From NCBI GenBank assembly GCA_958445555.1, contig CAUCSW010000043.1, positions 1 to 6,063 on the forward strand: DNA of 6,063 bases, read 5' to 3'. This document shows, piece after piece, positions 5,330-6,063 of the stretch; the stretch's first letter is position 1; each line of letters opens with the position of its first letter. Source of the DNA: an uncultured Clostridia bacterium. GTDB taxonomy: Bacteria > Bacillota > Clostridia > Oscillospirales > Acutalibacteraceae. The position numbers and the translations under genes were made by a program. The notes below the pieces were generated by a model. It ran no database searches. It saw only the letters and a list, made by a program, of their open reading frames with translations, and had not been told where the DNA came from.

Positions 5330-5358
5330 AGTATAGCACTTTAAAGTAGCAAAGTCAA
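5330..5358 (-). promoter_or_regulatory. Sigma-A promoter P1 of the leader and importer operon
   Basis: On the minus strand TTGACT (5358-5353) and TATACT (5335-5330) are separated by exactly 17 bases, each one base from consensus. An A-run (GCAAAAAACC) just upstream of the -35 box could act as an UP element. The start would be near the A at 5323, giving a short 5' end, the leader ribosome binding site and the leader ORF. Confidence 0.85.
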
Positions 5359-5374
5359 TAGGTTTTTTGCATTT

Positions 5375-5401
5375 TTTATCGGTTTTTGAAAAACCGATAA
5401 A
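5375..5401. promoter_or_regulatory. 13-bp perfect dyad between the two promoters, possible operator
   Basis: TTTATCGGTTTTT and AAAAACCGATAAA flank a single central base at 5388. The dyad ends 17 bases upstream of the P1 -35 box and lies downstream of P2, so a bound regulator could activate P1 or block P2 transcripts. It could also fold in RNA made from P2, but no T-run follows in that sense. No regulator gene is present in the window. Confidence 0.6.
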
Positions 5402-5433
5402 CCTACAGGTGCACAAGTAAAAAAAGAGTGCAT

Positions 5434-5462
5434 ATTATACACAATTGGATATGCGCCGTCAA
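5434..5462 (-). promoter_or_regulatory. Sigma-A promoter P2, distal promoter toward the importer operon
   Basis: On the minus strand TTGACG (5462-5457) and TATAAT (5439-5434) are separated by 17 bases; the -10 box is perfect consensus. A start near 5427 would give a longer leader that includes the dyad at 5375-5401 and then the P1 region. No other gene lies between P2 and the leader ORF, so P2 most likely serves the same operon. Confidence 0.8.
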
Positions 5463-5554
5463 TTTTCCGCTCACACCTAAATAGTTTTTGTCCCACTTTT
5501 GTTGCTGCCGAGGCATCGGGGGCATTGCGGCAGAGGTCACGGCGGCAATACAAG

Positions 5555-5569
5555 GCCGACAGGGTCGGC
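5555..5569. other. Small perfect hairpin in the gdhA-importer gap
   Basis: GCCGAC and GTCGGC pair around AGG. It lies within a GC-rich stretch (5500-5590). On the plus strand TTGTTGCTGCCG near 5499-5510 can also pair with CGGCGGCAATACAA near 5540-5553 with a wobble and a small bulge, so this stretch may be a folded RNA ahead of the terminator at 5598. Confidence 0.4.
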
Positions 5570-5597
5570 AACGGCAGTGGCAGCGGACACAGTATAA

Positions 5598-5634
5598 GGG
5601 AACCCGTATTATAAATTCGGGTTCCCCTTTTTTT
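5598..5634 (+). terminator. Strong plus-strand Rho-independent terminator with no obvious gene
   Basis: GGGAACCCG (5598-5606) pairs perfectly with CGGGTTCCC (5618-5626) around an 11-base AT-rich loop, followed by C and seven T's. On the minus strand the stem is followed only by TTATACTG, so it would be at best a weak terminator for gdhA. The clear T-run is on the plus strand, yet both flanking genes are on the minus strand. It may end an unrecognised plus-strand RNA. Confidence 0.75.
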
Positions 5635-5647
5635 CGGCAGTATTCAG

Positions 5648-5781
5648 TTATCAAAAGCTCTCCGCCTGCACCGCATCGAGTCCGACCCGACCGCCGCGCA
5701 TTTTGAGGGACGGTTCGGAACAACTGCGGCTCAAGGCAGCTCGGTACGATTCAAGGCGATCCGGGGGCTGGCTTTTGATAA
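5648..5781. ncRNA. Nested inverted repeats next to the gdhA stop, possible structured RNA
   Basis: Three nested pairings occur in order: TTATCAAAAGC (5648-5658) with GCTTTTGATAA (5771-5781), a perfect 11 bp; CGCATCGAG (5672-5680) with CTCGGTACG (5740-5748), one mismatch and one wobble on the plus strand; and CCGACCCGACC (5682-5692) with GGACGGTTCGG (5708-5718), 9 of 11. On the plus strand TTTTT follows at 5786-5790. On the minus strand it begins about 20 bases after the gdhA stop and could be its 3' UTR fold. Strand and function are unknown; I do not recognise an RNA family. Confidence 0.35.
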
Positions 5782-5802
5782 ACTCTTTTTACTCAGCAGC
5801 GA

Positions 5803-6063
<261 letters not shown>

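Larger units (their letters stand above)
5463..5802. other. Non-coding region between gdhA and the distal importer promoter
   Basis: About 340 bases without a credible gene. The frames here are cysteine-, arginine- and alanine-rich, lack ribosome binding sites and resemble no protein I know. The region holds a small hairpin at 5555-5569, a strong plus-strand terminator at 5598-5634 and nested inverted repeats at 5648-5781, described separately. No clear terminator with a T-run follows gdhA in its own sense before these structures. Confidence 0.6.

Noticed and set aside
5040..5330. T-box riboswitch upstream of the importer, as expected for the family in Firmicutes
   Set aside because: I looked for the T-box core (AGGGTGGNACCGCG) on the minus strand and did not find it. 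The leader ORF and the hairpin explain the region better.
5297..5416. Extension of the leader ORF to a TTG at 5416 (86 codons)
   Set aside because: It would start upstream of the P1 promoter and contain the promoter itself, has a weak start codon and no ribosome binding site.
5488..5706. Plus-strand frame of 72 codons
   Set aside because: Non-ATG start with no ribosome binding site, and it reads through the strong plus-strand terminator at 5598-5634.
5403..5723. Minus-strand frame of 106 codons (and an overlapping one at 5341-5571)
   Set aside because: Runs through a terminator stem and the P2 promoter, is Cys/Arg-rich, has no ribosome binding site and no known family.

Overview
The window looks like chromosomal DNA from a Gram-positive anaerobe of the class Clostridia, probably an Oscillospiraceae/Ruminococcaceae-type gut bacterium. 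The clues are a dacF-like D,D-carboxypeptidase followed by an RsuA/RluB-type pseudouridine synthase, strong AGGAGG-like ribosome binding sites, consensus sigma-A promoters in the AT-rich intergenic DNA, GC-balanced genes and a lipoprotein-type solute-binding protein. The taxon is inferred from gene style and order, not from a database match.

Left part, plus strand (3-2097): the 3' end of a D-alanyl-D-alanine carboxypeptidase gene; about 400 bases of GC-rich non-coding DNA with a 12-bp tandem duplication and a long imperfect inverted repeat; an rluB-type 23S rRNA pseudouridine synthase gene; and a small overlapping gene for a GNAT-like protein. A bidirectional terminator with a UUCG loop on the minus-strand RNA separates these genes from the convergent operon.

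Middle, minus strand (2210-5039): a three-gene ABC importer operon, transcribed right to left in the order lipoprotein solute-binding protein (PF04392, TrpX type), permease (BPD_transp_2 type) and ATPase. The permease and ATPase genes overlap by 8 bases. The binding-protein and permease genes are separated by about 150 bases holding a very stable 12-bp-stem hairpin that probably sets the ratio of the products. The family imports aromatic amino acids in characterised members.

The most interesting region is the leader of this operon (5040-5462). Two near-consensus promoters (TTGACG-17-TATAAT and TTGACT-17-TATACT) point towards the importer. The promoter-proximal one is followed by a ribosome binding site and a 46-codon ORF in which 14 residues are Phe (9) or Tyr (5), including the run FYFFF, with no Trp. 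Next come a GC-rich hairpin of terminator form and a second GC palindrome whose arms can pair with the hairpin arms. This is the architecture of ribosome-mediated transcription attenuation by a Phe/Tyr leader peptide (pheL-like), unusual for Clostridia, where T-boxes normally do this job; no T-box signature was seen. It suggests that the importer carries phenylalanine and/or tyrosine rather than tryptophan.

Right edge: the 3' end of an NADP-type glutamate dehydrogenase gene (gdhA) on the minus strand. About 340 bases of GC-rich non-coding DNA lie between it and the distal importer promoter. This stretch holds a strong plus-strand terminator with no obvious plus-strand gene and a set of nested inverted repeats, either of which may mark an undescribed small RNA.
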